A stretch of 10,576 nucleotides of DNA from JAMHZE01 sp964424715. Its GTDB lineage: Bacteria > Pseudomonadota > Alphaproteobacteria > Rickettsiales > UBA8987. The notes below the pieces were generated by a model that worked only from the letters and a program-made list of their open reading frames with translations, ran no database searches and was not told where the DNA came from. Of the stretch, positions 1 through 6,425 are shown piece by piece (within the stretch, counting starts at the first letter, position 1; each line of letters starts with the position of its first letter). The stretch covers positions 1 through 10,576 of the forward strand of contig CAYRJW010000059.1 of the NCBI GenBank assembly GCA_964424715.1. The letters are read 5' to 3'. Position numbers and translations under genes: made by a program.

Positions 1-2
1 AG

Positions 3-30
3 TTGACTCTTCCCCCTGAATTATTTAAAT
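3..30 (+). promoter_or_regulatory. Candidate promoter of the bicarbonate transporter-family gene
   Basis: A TTGACT hexamer at 3-8 resembles a -35 box. A TTAAAT hexamer at 25-30, after a 16-base gap, is a fair -10 box. Transcription would start near 37, giving a leader of about 25 bases before the ATG at 62. The -10 box lies inside a perfect 16-base palindrome (19-34). This is a consensus match by eye, and the upstream context is cut by the window edge. Confidence 0.4.
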
Positions 31-60
31 AATTACCTCCAGAAACAACAACTGGTAATT
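31..60 (+). promoter_or_regulatory. Inverted repeat abutting the start codon (possible leader hairpin)
   Basis: AATTACC at 31-37 is the exact reverse complement of GGTAATT at 54-60, enclosing a 16-base A-rich loop. The right arm ends one base before the ATG at 62, where a ribosome would bind, and no clear Shine-Dalgarno sequence is present. The left arm shares bases 31-34 with the AT palindrome at 19-34, so the two pairings exclude one another. A role in translation control is inference. Confidence 0.35.
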
Positions 61-61
61 C

Positions 62-1042
62 ATGGATATTTTCGTTCAGATAATCACTTCACCATTCATA
101 CAATTATTCATCTTAGGCTTCATGGCCGGTTATTTCAAATCGGACCTTGAGCTTCCCGAAGCCTTTACCAAGGCGCTTTCCATATATTTGATGCTGGCCA
201 TTGGTATGCGCGGCGGGATGGAAATTGCGAATACCGAAGTTCCGATATCCGAAATATTACTGCTTATATCGGCTGGCATAGTGCTAAGCTTTGCCACGCC
301 GTTCCTGTGCTATTGCATATTACGCAAGACCACCGGCATTTCCCGGCTTGATGGCGCAGCGGTTGCGGCGCATTATGGTTCGGTATCGGCGGTAACATTC
401 TCATTCGCGATGACCTACCTGCGCGATAAAGGCATTCACTTTGAAGGTTATGTGGTTACGCTTCTGGCGGTGATGGAATTCCCGGCGATACTTTCCGGCC
501 TGATACTCGCAAAACGCAGCGTTCGCCTTGAGGAATCCATCAAAACGAAATTACTTTCCACAAAATTACTGAAAGAGGTTTTCCTGAATGGCTCCGTGGT
601 CCTGCTTATCGGCGGAATGCTGGTCGGCGCTACATCTGATGCCGGCGCACTGGCGAAAGTGAAACCATATTTAATAGACCCGTTCAGCGGTATATTATGC
701 CTGTTCCTGCTCGAACTCGGCCTGCTTGCCGCAAAAGAAGCCAAGAAAACCAACGACTTTTCATGGAAGCTGGCAGCATTCGGTATCTATATGCCATTCA
801 TTCTGGCCAGCATCGCTTTCGCTATCGCGCTTGTGCTCGGTTTTGATACTGGTGATACAATATTACTTGCGATACTCGCAGGCTCATCCTCCTACATAGC
901 CGTCCCCGCCGCCATGAAGATAGCCCTGCCCCAGGCCAACCCAGCCTATTACATAACCCTCAGCCTGTGCATCACCTTCCCGCTCAGTATGATATTATAT
1001 GTGCCGCTGTTCACTTATATCGGGGAATGGCTGACGCGCTAA
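62..1042 (+). CDS. Sodium-dependent bicarbonate transporter (SBT/SbtA) family permease
   Basis: This 326-residue, very hydrophobic membrane protein is of the SBT family (formerly DUF897), whose founding member SbtA is a cyanobacterial sodium/bicarbonate symporter. About ten membrane segments fall into two similar halves, split by a basic, hydrophilic, presumably cytoplasmic loop at roughly residues 150-172. Recognised family stretches are the region around AAHYGSVSAVT (102-112) in the first half, and AGSSSYIAVPAAM (273-285) followed by NPAYYITLSL in the second. These small-residue segments correspond to the substrate-binding core in SbtA. The length is close to that of heterotroph members and a little shorter than cyanobacterial SbtA. 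The ATG at 62 fits the N-terminal helix and is the first in frame, although no strong ribosome binding site precedes it. No SbtB-like PII regulator gene lies downstream; upstream is outside the window. Bicarbonate as substrate is inferred from the family only. Confidence 0.85.
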   Translation: MDIFVQIITSPFIQLFILGFMAGYFKSDLELPEAFTKALSIYLMLAIGMRGGMEIANTEVPISEILLLISAGIVLSFATPFLCYCILRKTTGISRLDGAAVAAHYGSVSAVTFSFAMTYLRDKGIHFEGYVVTLLAVMEFPAILSGLILAKRSVRLEESIKTKLLSTKLLKEVFLNGSVVLLIGGMLVGATSDAGALAKVKPYLIDPFSGILCLFLLELGLLAAKEAKKTNDFSWKLAAFGIYMPFILASIAFAIALVLGFDTGDTILLAILAGSSSYIAVPAAMKIALPQANPAYYITLSLCITFPLSMILYVPLFTYIGEWLTR

Positions 1043-1090
1043 CCCCCATGTCATCAATACGGTGACAGAATATACGCCAAGAAACTTTAA

Positions 1091-1132
1091 ACTTCCCAGC
1101 GAAGGCTGGGAAGTAGGTGTTTTTTATTTTTT
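1091..1132 (+). terminator. Rho-independent terminator after the transporter gene
   Basis: A perfect 10-bp stem (1091-1100 with 1105-1114) closes a GAAG tetraloop and is followed by a T-rich run at about 1119-1132. It lies about 50 bases past the transporter stop and about 60 bases past the ftsK stop on the other strand. It therefore fits as the plus-strand terminator. On the minus strand it is followed only by a weak T-rich stretch. The hairpin sequence recurs in reversed orientation at 5333-5360. Confidence 0.85.
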
Positions 1133-1195
1133 GATGTAAGAAAATCTTTTACTAAAATTGCGAAGCTTACAAAAATGATGGTTGAAGGTTGGTTA

Positions 1196-3466
1196 TTATT
1201 TATTCAACAATATCTGCCTTCTACCCACATGGTCTGGAGCAGATATCACACCTTCCTGTTCCATCTGATCAATAATATTCGCAGCGCGGTTATATCCTAT
1301 TTTAAATACGCGCTGGATATAGGAAGTGGAAACTTTCTTATCACGCAGCACTACGGAAACGGCCTGATTATACAGATCATCAAGACCATCACCACCACCG
1401 CCGAGTGCTAAACTCATTTCATCATCTTCGCCTATGGTCACATCTTCGATGTAAACAGGTTTCGCCTGTTTGCGGAGATAGTCAGCAACCTCGCGAACCT
1501 CATCATCCGCAACGAACGGGCCATGCACCCTGATTATCTTGCTGCCAGAGGCCATGTATAGCATATCACCCATGCCTAGCAATTGTTCAGCACCCTGCTC
1601 GCCTAGTATCGTGCGGGAATCTATTTTTGAGGTCACCTGGAATGAGATACGCGATGGGAAGTTTGCTTTGATAACACCGGTTATCACATCCACGCTTGGG
1701 CGCTGGGTCGCGAGTATTACGTGTATGCCTGCGGCACGGGCCATTTGTGCAAGGCGCTGAATTGATATTTCAATTTCTTTTCCGGCTACCATCATAAGAT
1801 CAGCCATTTCATCCACTATCACCACGATGAACGGCAGCTTCTTCATTTCCAGCGGCACTTCTTCCATCGTTGGTTTACCGGTATCAATATCATAACCGGT
1901 CTGCACGGTACGGGTTAAAACTTTGCCAGCCTTGTGAGCCTCAACTATCTTTTCGTTGTAACCATCTATGTTACGCACTGAAAGGTTAGACATTAAACGG
2001 TAACGGCCTTCCATTTCCTTCACTACCCATTTAAGTGCTATTATGGCCTTTTGCGGCTCGGTCACTACCGGAGAAAGAAGATGCGGGATATCCTGATAGA
2101 CCGAAAGTTCCAACATTTTCGGATCTATCATTATGAACTTACATTCTTCCGGGGAATATTTATATAACAGCGAAAGTATCATCGCGTTCAGCCCCACCGA
2201 TTTACCGGAACCGGTCGTACCGGCCACAAGCAAGTGCGGCGTGCGGGCAAGGTCTATTATAACGGAGCGCCCGGCGATATCTTTACCAAGGATAAGCGGA
2301 AGCGCGGCTTTTGTTTTTTTGAATTCATTATCGAGCATTAATTCTTTCAGGAAAACTTTTTCACGGAATGAATTCGGCAGTTCTATACCTATAGCATTCA
2401 CCCCCGGAATAACTGATATACGCGCACTAGTCGCGGTCATGGAGCGTGCTACATCATCCGAAAGGCCAATGATGCGGGATGATTTTGTGCCGGGCGCTGG
2501 TTCAAAAGAATATAGCGTAATAACAGGGCCGGGCTGAACTTCGATTATTTTTCCTTTAACACCGAAATCATCGAGAACCTTCTCAAGCATCTCGGCATTA
2601 GCGGAAAGTGATGTTTCCGATGGCTTCTTGGCCTTATAATCCTCCGGCATGCCAAGCAGTGAAAGCGGTGGCAACTGGAAATCACCCATCATATCAAGAT
2701 CGAACGAGGCCTGTTTCTCAACATTCTTTTTGGCCTTATCTGCGGAACTTACTATCTTACGCGGTTTCTTCGGAGAATCTGCAACTTCCTGCTGCAGGAT
2801 ATTTTCTTCAAGCTTGCCGCCAAAAAGTTTTATCAGGAATTTTATGAGGTCTCTGCCCTGAACATATATGAAGGCCATAACAGTTAGAATAAATGTATAA
2901 GAAATGACCATTGCCTTAACCCAGGTTTCAATGGAAAGCCCAAGCGCAAGCAGACCTGTCACCACTCCGAATATAGTGAACACGCCAAGGAATACCGGGT
3001 AGCCTATCACTGGGCTAAGCTGTTCTTTCAGGAAGAAGCCAAGATGGCCGCCATGAGAACTGCTCACCCATGATTCCGGCACCGGCCAGATATCATCGAT
3101 ACCGGAAAGCGCACCACTTAAAAATATCAATGCAAATAACAGGAAAAAAGTTTTCGCATATCCACCCTTGAACCACGGAATTTCTTCAGGCGCGGTAGGC
3201 TTGAAGGCGTGTTTTACCAGTTTTAACCCCCAGATAAAGAACACCGCACTCAGGAAATACCCGGTATAACCTATGAAACTCAGATATAGCGAGGAAACAT
3301 TCGCTCCCGCCACTCCTGCCCAGTTCCTGACATTGCCTGAACTTAAAAAATCCCACGAGGGATCAAGCGGGTAATAGGAAACAAGCCCCACAAAGCCTGC
3401 AATTCCAAGCAACAACAAAAACACCGCAAAGAACGGCGCTATGATTTTCTTTACAAGATCAAACAT
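1196..3466 (-). CDS. ftsK: DNA translocase FtsK
   Basis: FtsK is a septum-anchored, ATP-driven DNA pump that clears the terminus region from the closing division septum and activates XerCD dimer resolution. The 756-residue protein has an N-terminal membrane domain with about five hydrophobic segments (near 10-31, 62-84, 104-121, 155-177 and 187-203). A short charged linker (about 204-285) follows, then the alpha/beta motor. The Walker A motif is GTTGSGKS (416-423) and the Walker B is IVVIVDE, ending at residues 552-553. The conserved LATQRPSVDVITG stretch begins near 585. Residues from about 691 to 755 form the winged-helix gamma domain that reads polar DNA signals. It is shorter than the 1329-residue E. 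coli protein, almost entirely in the linker, as in many alphaproteobacteria. The gene ends in tandem TAA stops. It is divergent from amgK, and its promoter suggests a leaderless mRNA starting at this ATG. Confidence 0.97.
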   Translation of the reverse strand: MFDLVKKIIAPFFAVFLLLLGIAGFVGLVSYYPLDPSWDFLSSGNVRNWAGVAGANVSSLYLSFIGYTGYFLSAVFFIWGLKLVKHAFKPTAPEEIPWFKGGYAKTFFLLFALIFLSGALSGIDDIWPVPESWVSSSHGGHLGFFLKEQLSPVIGYPVFLGVFTIFGVVTGLLALGLSIETWVKAMVISYTFILTVMAFIYVQGRDLIKFLIKLFGGKLEENILQQEVADSPKKPRKIVSSADKAKKNVEKQASFDLDMMGDFQLPPLSLLGMPEDYKAKKPSETSLSANAEMLEKVLDDFGVKGKIIEVQPGPVITLYSFEPAPGTKSSRIIGLSDDVARSMTATSARISVIPGVNAIGIELPNSFREKVFLKELMLDNEFKKTKAALPLILGKDIAGRSVIIDLARTPHLLVAGTTGSGKSVGLNAMILSLLYKYSPEECKFIMIDPKMLELSVYQDIPHLLSPVVTEPQKAIIALKWVVKEMEGRYRLMSNLSVRNIDGYNEKIVEAHKAGKVLTRTVQTGYDIDTGKPTMEEVPLEMKKLPFIVVIVDEMADLMMVAGKEIEISIQRLAQMARAAGIHVILATQRPSVDVITGVIKANFPSRISFQVTSKIDSRTILGEQGAEQLLGMGDMLYMASGSKIIRVHGPFVADDEVREVADYLRKQAKPVYIEDVTIGEDDEMSLALGGGGDGLDDLYNQAVSVVLRDKKVSTSYIQRVFKIGYNRAANIIDQMEQEGVISAPDHVGRRQILLNK

Positions 3467-3500
3467 GTGACAATTGTAAAATATTCATAGGCACCAGCAA
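3467..3500 (-). promoter_or_regulatory. ftsK promoter, predicted leaderless
   Basis: Reading the minus strand, TTGCTG (3500-3495) and TACAAT (3478-3473) stand 16 bases apart as -35 and -10 boxes. Exactly six bases separate the -10 from the A of the ATG at 3466, so the expected transcription start coincides with the start codon. No Shine-Dalgarno sequence is present. The call is a consensus match by eye. Confidence 0.5.
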
Positions 3501-3579
3501 GATAAAACAAACTTATTGTTGCTATATCTTACAGGTTTTATTTAAATCAAGATTATTTGTAACACTCCCTTACACTGTT

Positions 3580-3599
3580 ATTCCGGCAAAAGCTGGAAT
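3580..3599. repeat. REP-like palindrome in the ftsK-amgK divergent region
   Basis: ATTCCGGC (3580-3587) and GCTGGAAT (3592-3599) pair, with one G-T wobble, around an AAAA loop and are followed by CCAG. The pattern resembles the widely scattered bacterial intergenic repeat of the type CATTCCCGCGAAAGCGGGAATCC. There is no T-tract, so it is unlikely to be a terminator. It occupies the place where a -35 box for amgK would be. The rest of the 168-base divergent region (3467-3634) is AT-rich and shows only the two promoters. Confidence 0.6.
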
Positions 3600-3614
3600 C
3601 CAGCCGGGAGAGTA

Positions 3615-3634
3615 TGGTATAATTTGAGTATAAA
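3615..3634 (+). promoter_or_regulatory. amgK-murU promoter with extended -10, near-leaderless
   Basis: TG at 3615-3616, one base, then a perfect TATAAT (3618-3623) form an extended -10 element. No good -35 box is seen at the expected place, where the REP-like palindrome sits; an extended -10 can compensate for that. Transcription would start near 3630, about five bases before the ATG at 3635, too close for a Shine-Dalgarno site. Confidence 0.6.
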
Positions 3635-4609
3635 ATGACAAGGGACGATCTCATAAATAACTTCCTGAGAACATCAGGCCTGAAGGATTGTGAACGCATC
3701 AAAATTCCGGGTGACGCCTCTTTCCGGCGTTATGAACGCATAATATCAGGCGGTAGAGAATATATATTGATGGACAGCCCGCCAGATACCGAAGATGTAA
3801 AGCCTTTTATAAAAGTAGGCGGGATATTGCTTAATTTAAATCTCTCCTCCCCGAAGATATTCTATCGTGATATAGATAATGGTTTTTTACTGCTGGAGGA
3901 TTTCGGCGATAATAAATTCAATAATATATTCAAAAAGAATCCGGAGCGTCAGGAGGAATTATATAAGTTGGCGGTAAATGTTCTGGCTGATATCTATAAT
4001 GACCGAAAAACATTTGATATCCCTGAATATTCAAAGGAAAAACTGATAAGCGAGGCAATGCTTATGCCGGAATGGTATCTGCCTTTGTTCGGAAAATTTG
4101 ATGAAGAAAAACTGAATGAGGTAAAAACTGAATATAAAAACATAATCTCAAGGACTATCGATAAATTACAATTACCGAATGATGTTATGGTCCTGCGCGA
4201 TTATCATGCTGATAATTTAATGCTACTGGAAGATAGAACTGAAGCGCAAAAGGTTGGCCTGCTTGATTTTCAGGATGCGCTGATGGGTAATGCCGCCTAT
4301 GATCTTGTCTCTCTGCTGGAAGATGCAAGGCGCGATGTGCCCTCTCATATCCAGGAAAAAATGATAAAATATTTTTTACAGGATACCGGCTATACTATCC
4401 CCCCCTCTAAATTCATAAATGATTATCACATTCTAGGCGCGCAACGGAACCTGAAGATAATAGGTATATTTTCACGCCTTAAAGTTCGCGACGGCAAAGA
4501 AATTTACCTGCCGCTTATACCAAGGGTCAAAGAATATCTGAAGAAAGACCTTCGACATGAAAGCTTAAATGAATTAAGAGAATTCTTAAATGGAATTAAT
4601 GTTATATAG
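3635..4609 (+). CDS. amgK: N-acetylmuramate/N-acetylglucosamine anomeric kinase AmgK
   Basis: AmgK phosphorylates MurNAc (and GlcNAc) at the anomeric carbon in the cytosol, the first step of the AmgK-MurU peptidoglycan recycling route. The 324-residue protein has the aminoglycoside-phosphotransferase kinase fold. The nucleotide-binding N-lobe carries GDASFRRYER (26-35), and a hinge-like LLLEDFGD lies at 85-92. The catalytic loop LRDYHADN (187-194) supplies the presumed base D189 and metal ligand N194. The second metal site is LLDFQD, with D211, followed by AAYDLVSLLEDAR (220-232). The usual His of the HxD motif is Leu here, which I recall as common in alphaproteobacterial members. The family also contains antibiotic phosphotransferases, but the murU gene three bases downstream decides the role. 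The ATG at 3635 lies just after an extended -10 box. Parts of the gene look more AT-rich than ftsK or carB. Confidence 0.88.
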   Translation: MTRDDLINNFLRTSGLKDCERIKIPGDASFRRYERIISGGREYILMDSPPDTEDVKPFIKVGGILLNLNLSSPKIFYRDIDNGFLLLEDFGDNKFNNIFKKNPERQEELYKLAVNVLADIYNDRKTFDIPEYSKEKLISEAMLMPEWYLPLFGKFDEEKLNEVKTEYKNIISRTIDKLQLPNDVMVLRDYHADNLMLLEDRTEAQKVGLLDFQDALMGNAAYDLVSLLEDARRDVPSHIQEKMIKYFLQDTGYTIPPSKFINDYHILGAQRNLKIIGIFSRLKVRDGKEIYLPLIPRVKEYLKKDLRHESLNELREFLNGINVI

Positions 4610-4612
4610 AAA

Positions 4613-5323
4613 GTGAATAACAAAATACAAAAAGCATTCATATTCGCCGCCGGCCTTGGTACAAGGATGAGGCCACTTACTGACTCCACACCAAAACCGC
4701 TTATAAAAGTTTGCGGCAAAGCGCTGCTGGATTATCAGATCGATATGGTGATAGATGCCGGGATAAAAGAGATCGGTATAAATAGTTTTTACCTTCCCGA
4801 ACAGGTGGAAGGGCATGTGCAGAAATATCTGGATGCCGGGATAAATATAAAAATATTCCGCGAGACTGAACGGCTGGAAACCGGGGGCGGCCTGATGAAC
4901 GCTATAGATTTTATAGGTTATGAACCCATATTTACTTTGAACAGCGATGTTATCTTTAAATATAGCACTAACCCGTTAAACCGGCTTATGAAGAACTGGG
5001 ATGCCGAAAAATATGATCTGTTCATGCTGCTATCAGAGAAAGAAAAAGCGATAGGATATTACGAGGATGGAAACTTCAATATAGATGGACAAGGCTTCCT
5101 GATAATGGATTCCGACAAGCCATATATCTATACCGGGGTGCAGATAATAAATTGTGAAGTACTTAAAAAACATTCCGGTAAAAAAATATTTTCGCTATCG
5201 GAAGTGTTTAAGGAAAGTAGCGCACAAAAAAGAATAAGTGGCCTGATACATGAAGGAAACTGGCTGCATGTGGGCGATATGAAAGGACTGGAAGAGGCGA
5301 AAAAGTTTCTAGGATGTTCTTGA
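4613..5323 (+). CDS. murU: N-acetylmuramate alpha-1-phosphate uridylyltransferase MurU
   Basis: MurU transfers UMP from UTP to MurNAc-1-phosphate, giving UDP-MurNAc that re-enters peptidoglycan precursor synthesis downstream of MurA and MurB. The 236-residue protein is a single-domain sugar-nucleotidyltransferase. It has the GLGTRMRPLT nucleotide-binding signature (14-23), TPKPL with the phosphate-contacting K28 (26-30), the ETGGG substrate loop (89-93), and NSD (110-112) at the metal site where many relatives have NGD. A C-terminal LHVGDM (218-223) supplies a second metal-site aspartate. The length matches MurU and is shorter than GlmU or hexameric glucose-1-phosphate uridylyltransferases. 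The start is a GTG three bases after the amgK TAG with no strong Shine-Dalgarno sequence, suggesting translational coupling. No closer in-frame ATG would keep the signature intact. A strong terminator follows ten bases after the stop. Confidence 0.9.
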   Translation: MNNKIQKAFIFAAGLGTRMRPLTDSTPKPLIKVCGKALLDYQIDMVIDAGIKEIGINSFYLPEQVEGHVQKYLDAGINIKIFRETERLETGGGLMNAIDFIGYEPIFTLNSDVIFKYSTNPLNRLMKNWDAEKYDLFMLLSEKEKAIGYYEDGNFNIDGQGFLIMDSDKPYIYTGVQIINCEVLKKHSGKKIFSLSEVFKESSAQKRISGLIHEGNWLHVGDMKGLEEAKKFLGCS

Positions 5324-5332
5324 CCTCCCTTA

Positions 5333-5372
5333 TAACTTCCCAGCCTTCGCTGGGAAGTTAGTTTTTATTTTT
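5333..5372 (+). terminator. Rho-independent terminator of the amgK-murU operon
   Basis: A perfect 12-bp stem (5333-5344 with 5349-5360) closes a CTTC tetraloop and is followed by a T-rich run at 5362-5372. It starts ten bases after the murU stop. The core is the reverse complement of the hairpin at 1091-1114. The stretch from 5373 to about 5450 holds nothing recognisable. Confidence 0.92.
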
Positions 5373-5453
5373 AGATTCATTAACAACTGATGAATTTTTA
5401 CTTCACTTCCCTCACAGTTCAACAATTCAGCACATCAAATATCCAGTTCCACC

Positions 5454-5489
5454 TTGTATCTCACAGTAAATTTGTTATAATATGAGACT
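5454..5489 (+). promoter_or_regulatory. ftsB promoter with extended -10, leaderless
   Basis: TGT precedes a perfect TATAAT (5476-5481), forming an extended -10 element. A weak -35 candidate, TTGTAT (5454-5459), lies 16 bases upstream. The expected start is near 5488, and the first suitable purine is the A of the ATG at 5490. There is no room for a Shine-Dalgarno site. Confidence 0.6.
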
Positions 5490-5816
5490 ATGAGAATCAC
5501 CAGAACCGCCACATCACTCCGTAACCAGTCCGAGAAACTCGGCAAGATCTTTGCGTTCTGTTTCATATGCCTTTATTTTTCATACCAGCTTATCACCGGG
5601 CAGAATGGCATTGTCAGCTACTTCAAACAAAAGGCAAAACTTGAGATGCTGGAAGCAAAGCTTGCCATAGTTGAACAGAAAACCAAAAAGCTGGAGGGCA
5701 AAGCCCATAAGCTTTACCCGGAATCGCTCGACCCAGACCTGCTCGACGAACAATATCGCCGCACCACCGGCAAAATAAAAGCCAATGAGAAAATATACTA
5801 TTATAACGATAAATAA
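5490..5816 (+). CDS. ftsB: FtsB/DivIC-family septum formation initiator
   Basis: This small bitopic membrane protein would join the FtsQ-FtsB-FtsL divisome subcomplex that activates septal peptidoglycan synthesis. The 108 residues comprise a short basic cytoplasmic tail (1-17), one transmembrane helix (about 18-36), the GQNG motif (37-40) that marks FtsB family members just outside the membrane, and a charged coiled coil (about 46-75). A conserved acidic end, LDPDLLDEQYR (80-90), may contact FtsQ. The layout and length match alphaproteobacterial septum formation initiators. In many alphaproteobacteria the gene sits next to pyruvate dehydrogenase genes; here it stands alone, facing a gene on the other strand 30 bases away. 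The start is the ATG just after an extended -10 box. No hairpin terminator is visible in 5817-5846. Confidence 0.8.
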   Translation: MRITRTATSLRNQSEKLGKIFAFCFICLYFSYQLITGQNGIVSYFKQKAKLEMLEAKLAIVEQKTKKLEGKAHKLYPESLDPDLLDEQYRRTTGKIKANEKIYYYNDK

Positions 5817-5846
5817 TATTCATCGCATCTCCTGTCCCCCTATCAT

Positions 5847-6326
5847 CTAGCCTATCACTAAATATTGCCAGCTCACTGCTGTAGATGCCACAAGAGCGTT
5901 AGAGCCGCTCTGTACTATCGTAAATCCGGTTGTACTTATAGTTCCCAATATCGCGCGTCCTGCTGCAGATGTACTGGAAGAACAATTCAGAAGAACGGCC
6001 TTCGGAGTGGAGCTATAGGCATTGGCAAAAGTTATTGTTGCAACTGTCGCACCGCTTCCGCTTGGTGATGTACCGGTGGTTATATCAATTTTTCCCGCAA
6101 CATCGTTACCGGTAACCGTTACAACAGAAGGGCTTGTTCCGGCACCGGCACCCGCCGTAATGGTTGTGGTACCGCTGGCGTTGGATATAAGGTGCCCGGT
6201 ACTGTTAATTTCAAGCAATACACCGGTAAACCCGCCGGAACCATCATTCACCTGCACCTGATTCGTATAAATATATGGAAGCTGTATATTCGCTGGCTGT
6301 ATATTCGCTGTTTTATCTGATGGCAT
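5847..6326 (-). CDS. Orphan phage tail/fibre-like protein
   Basis: The 159-residue protein is rich in Thr, Ser, Gly, Ala and Val and shows no signal peptide or membrane segment. Residues 1-20 hold a five-residue repeat, (T/P)ANIQ, ending in LPYIYT. Residues 50-70 are a Gly/Ala/Thr-rich stretch. Residues 72-159 form a likely beta-rich domain, with TGNDVAGKIDITTG (72-85), ATVATITFANAY (93-104), STPKAVLL (106-113) and a closing WQYLVIG. That pattern recalls C-terminal domains of tail-fibre or virion-associated proteins from phages and metagenomes. I recognise the style, not a characterised family. An in-frame TTG at 6356 would add ten residues, but the ATG at 6326 has AGAGGA four bases before it and is preferred. 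No other phage gene is nearby. The gene converges on ftsB and diverges from carB. It could be a prophage remnant, a cargo gene or a domesticated surface or binding protein. Confidence 0.65.
   Translation of the reverse strand: MPSDKTANIQPANIQLPYIYTNQVQVNDGSGGFTGVLLEINSTGHLISNASGTTTITAGAGAGTSPSVVTVTGNDVAGKIDITTGTSPSGSGATVATITFANAYSSTPKAVLLNCSSSTSAAGRAILGTISTTGFTIVQSGSNALVASTAVSWQYLVIG
6281..6310. repeat. Perfect 15-base tandem duplication inside the orphan gene
   Basis: The 15-base unit GCTGTATATTCGCTG occurs twice, head to tail, at 6281-6295 and 6296-6310. Being a multiple of three it keeps the frame and duplicates an ANIQ-containing pentapeptide near the N-terminus. Confidence 0.95.
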
Positions 6327-6330
6327 TTTT

Positions 6331-6336
6331 TCCTCT
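6331..6336 (-). promoter_or_regulatory. Ribosome binding site deciding the orphan gene's start
   Basis: On the minus strand, AGAGGA lies four A residues before the ATG at 6326. It favours this ATG over the in-frame TTG at 6356, which has no comparable site. A 7-bp inverted repeat, ATTGATT (6339-6345) and AATCAAT (6351-6357), sits directly upstream. Confidence 0.7.
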
Positions 6337-6425
6337 TGATTGATTTCTTGAATCAATTTTATGAGCGGTTTTAGATGCCCGGAAGGGGGTTAATGAAAAA
6401 AATTATTTTAATTTGAAATTTATGC

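Noticed and set aside
1175..1411. Plus-strand frame overlapping the 3' end of ftsK
   Set aside because: It covers the conserved gamma domain of FtsK in antisense, and no promoter or ribosome site of its own is seen.
2133..2537. 134-codon plus-strand frame inside ftsK
   Set aside because: It overlaps the conserved FtsK motor-coding region on the opposite strand and has no family features.
1091..5360. Repeated hairpins as CRISPR repeats
   Set aside because: There are only two copies, more than 4 kb apart, in opposite orientations and without spacers or cas genes; they are terminators or REP-like.
5324..5489. Possible small RNA or tRNA in the murU-ftsB gap
   Set aside because: Apart from the terminator and the ftsB promoter, no cloverleaf, T-loop motif or second terminator was seen.
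6022..6261. Plus-strand Pro/Val-rich frame opposite the orphan gene
   Set aside because: The reverse strand has the better start, a ribosome site and phage-like domain character; this frame is low-complexity complement.
6327..6356. TTG start giving the orphan protein ten extra residues
   Set aside because: The ATG at 6326 has a clear AGAGGA site at proper spacing; the TTG has none, and the extension lies within an inverted repeat.
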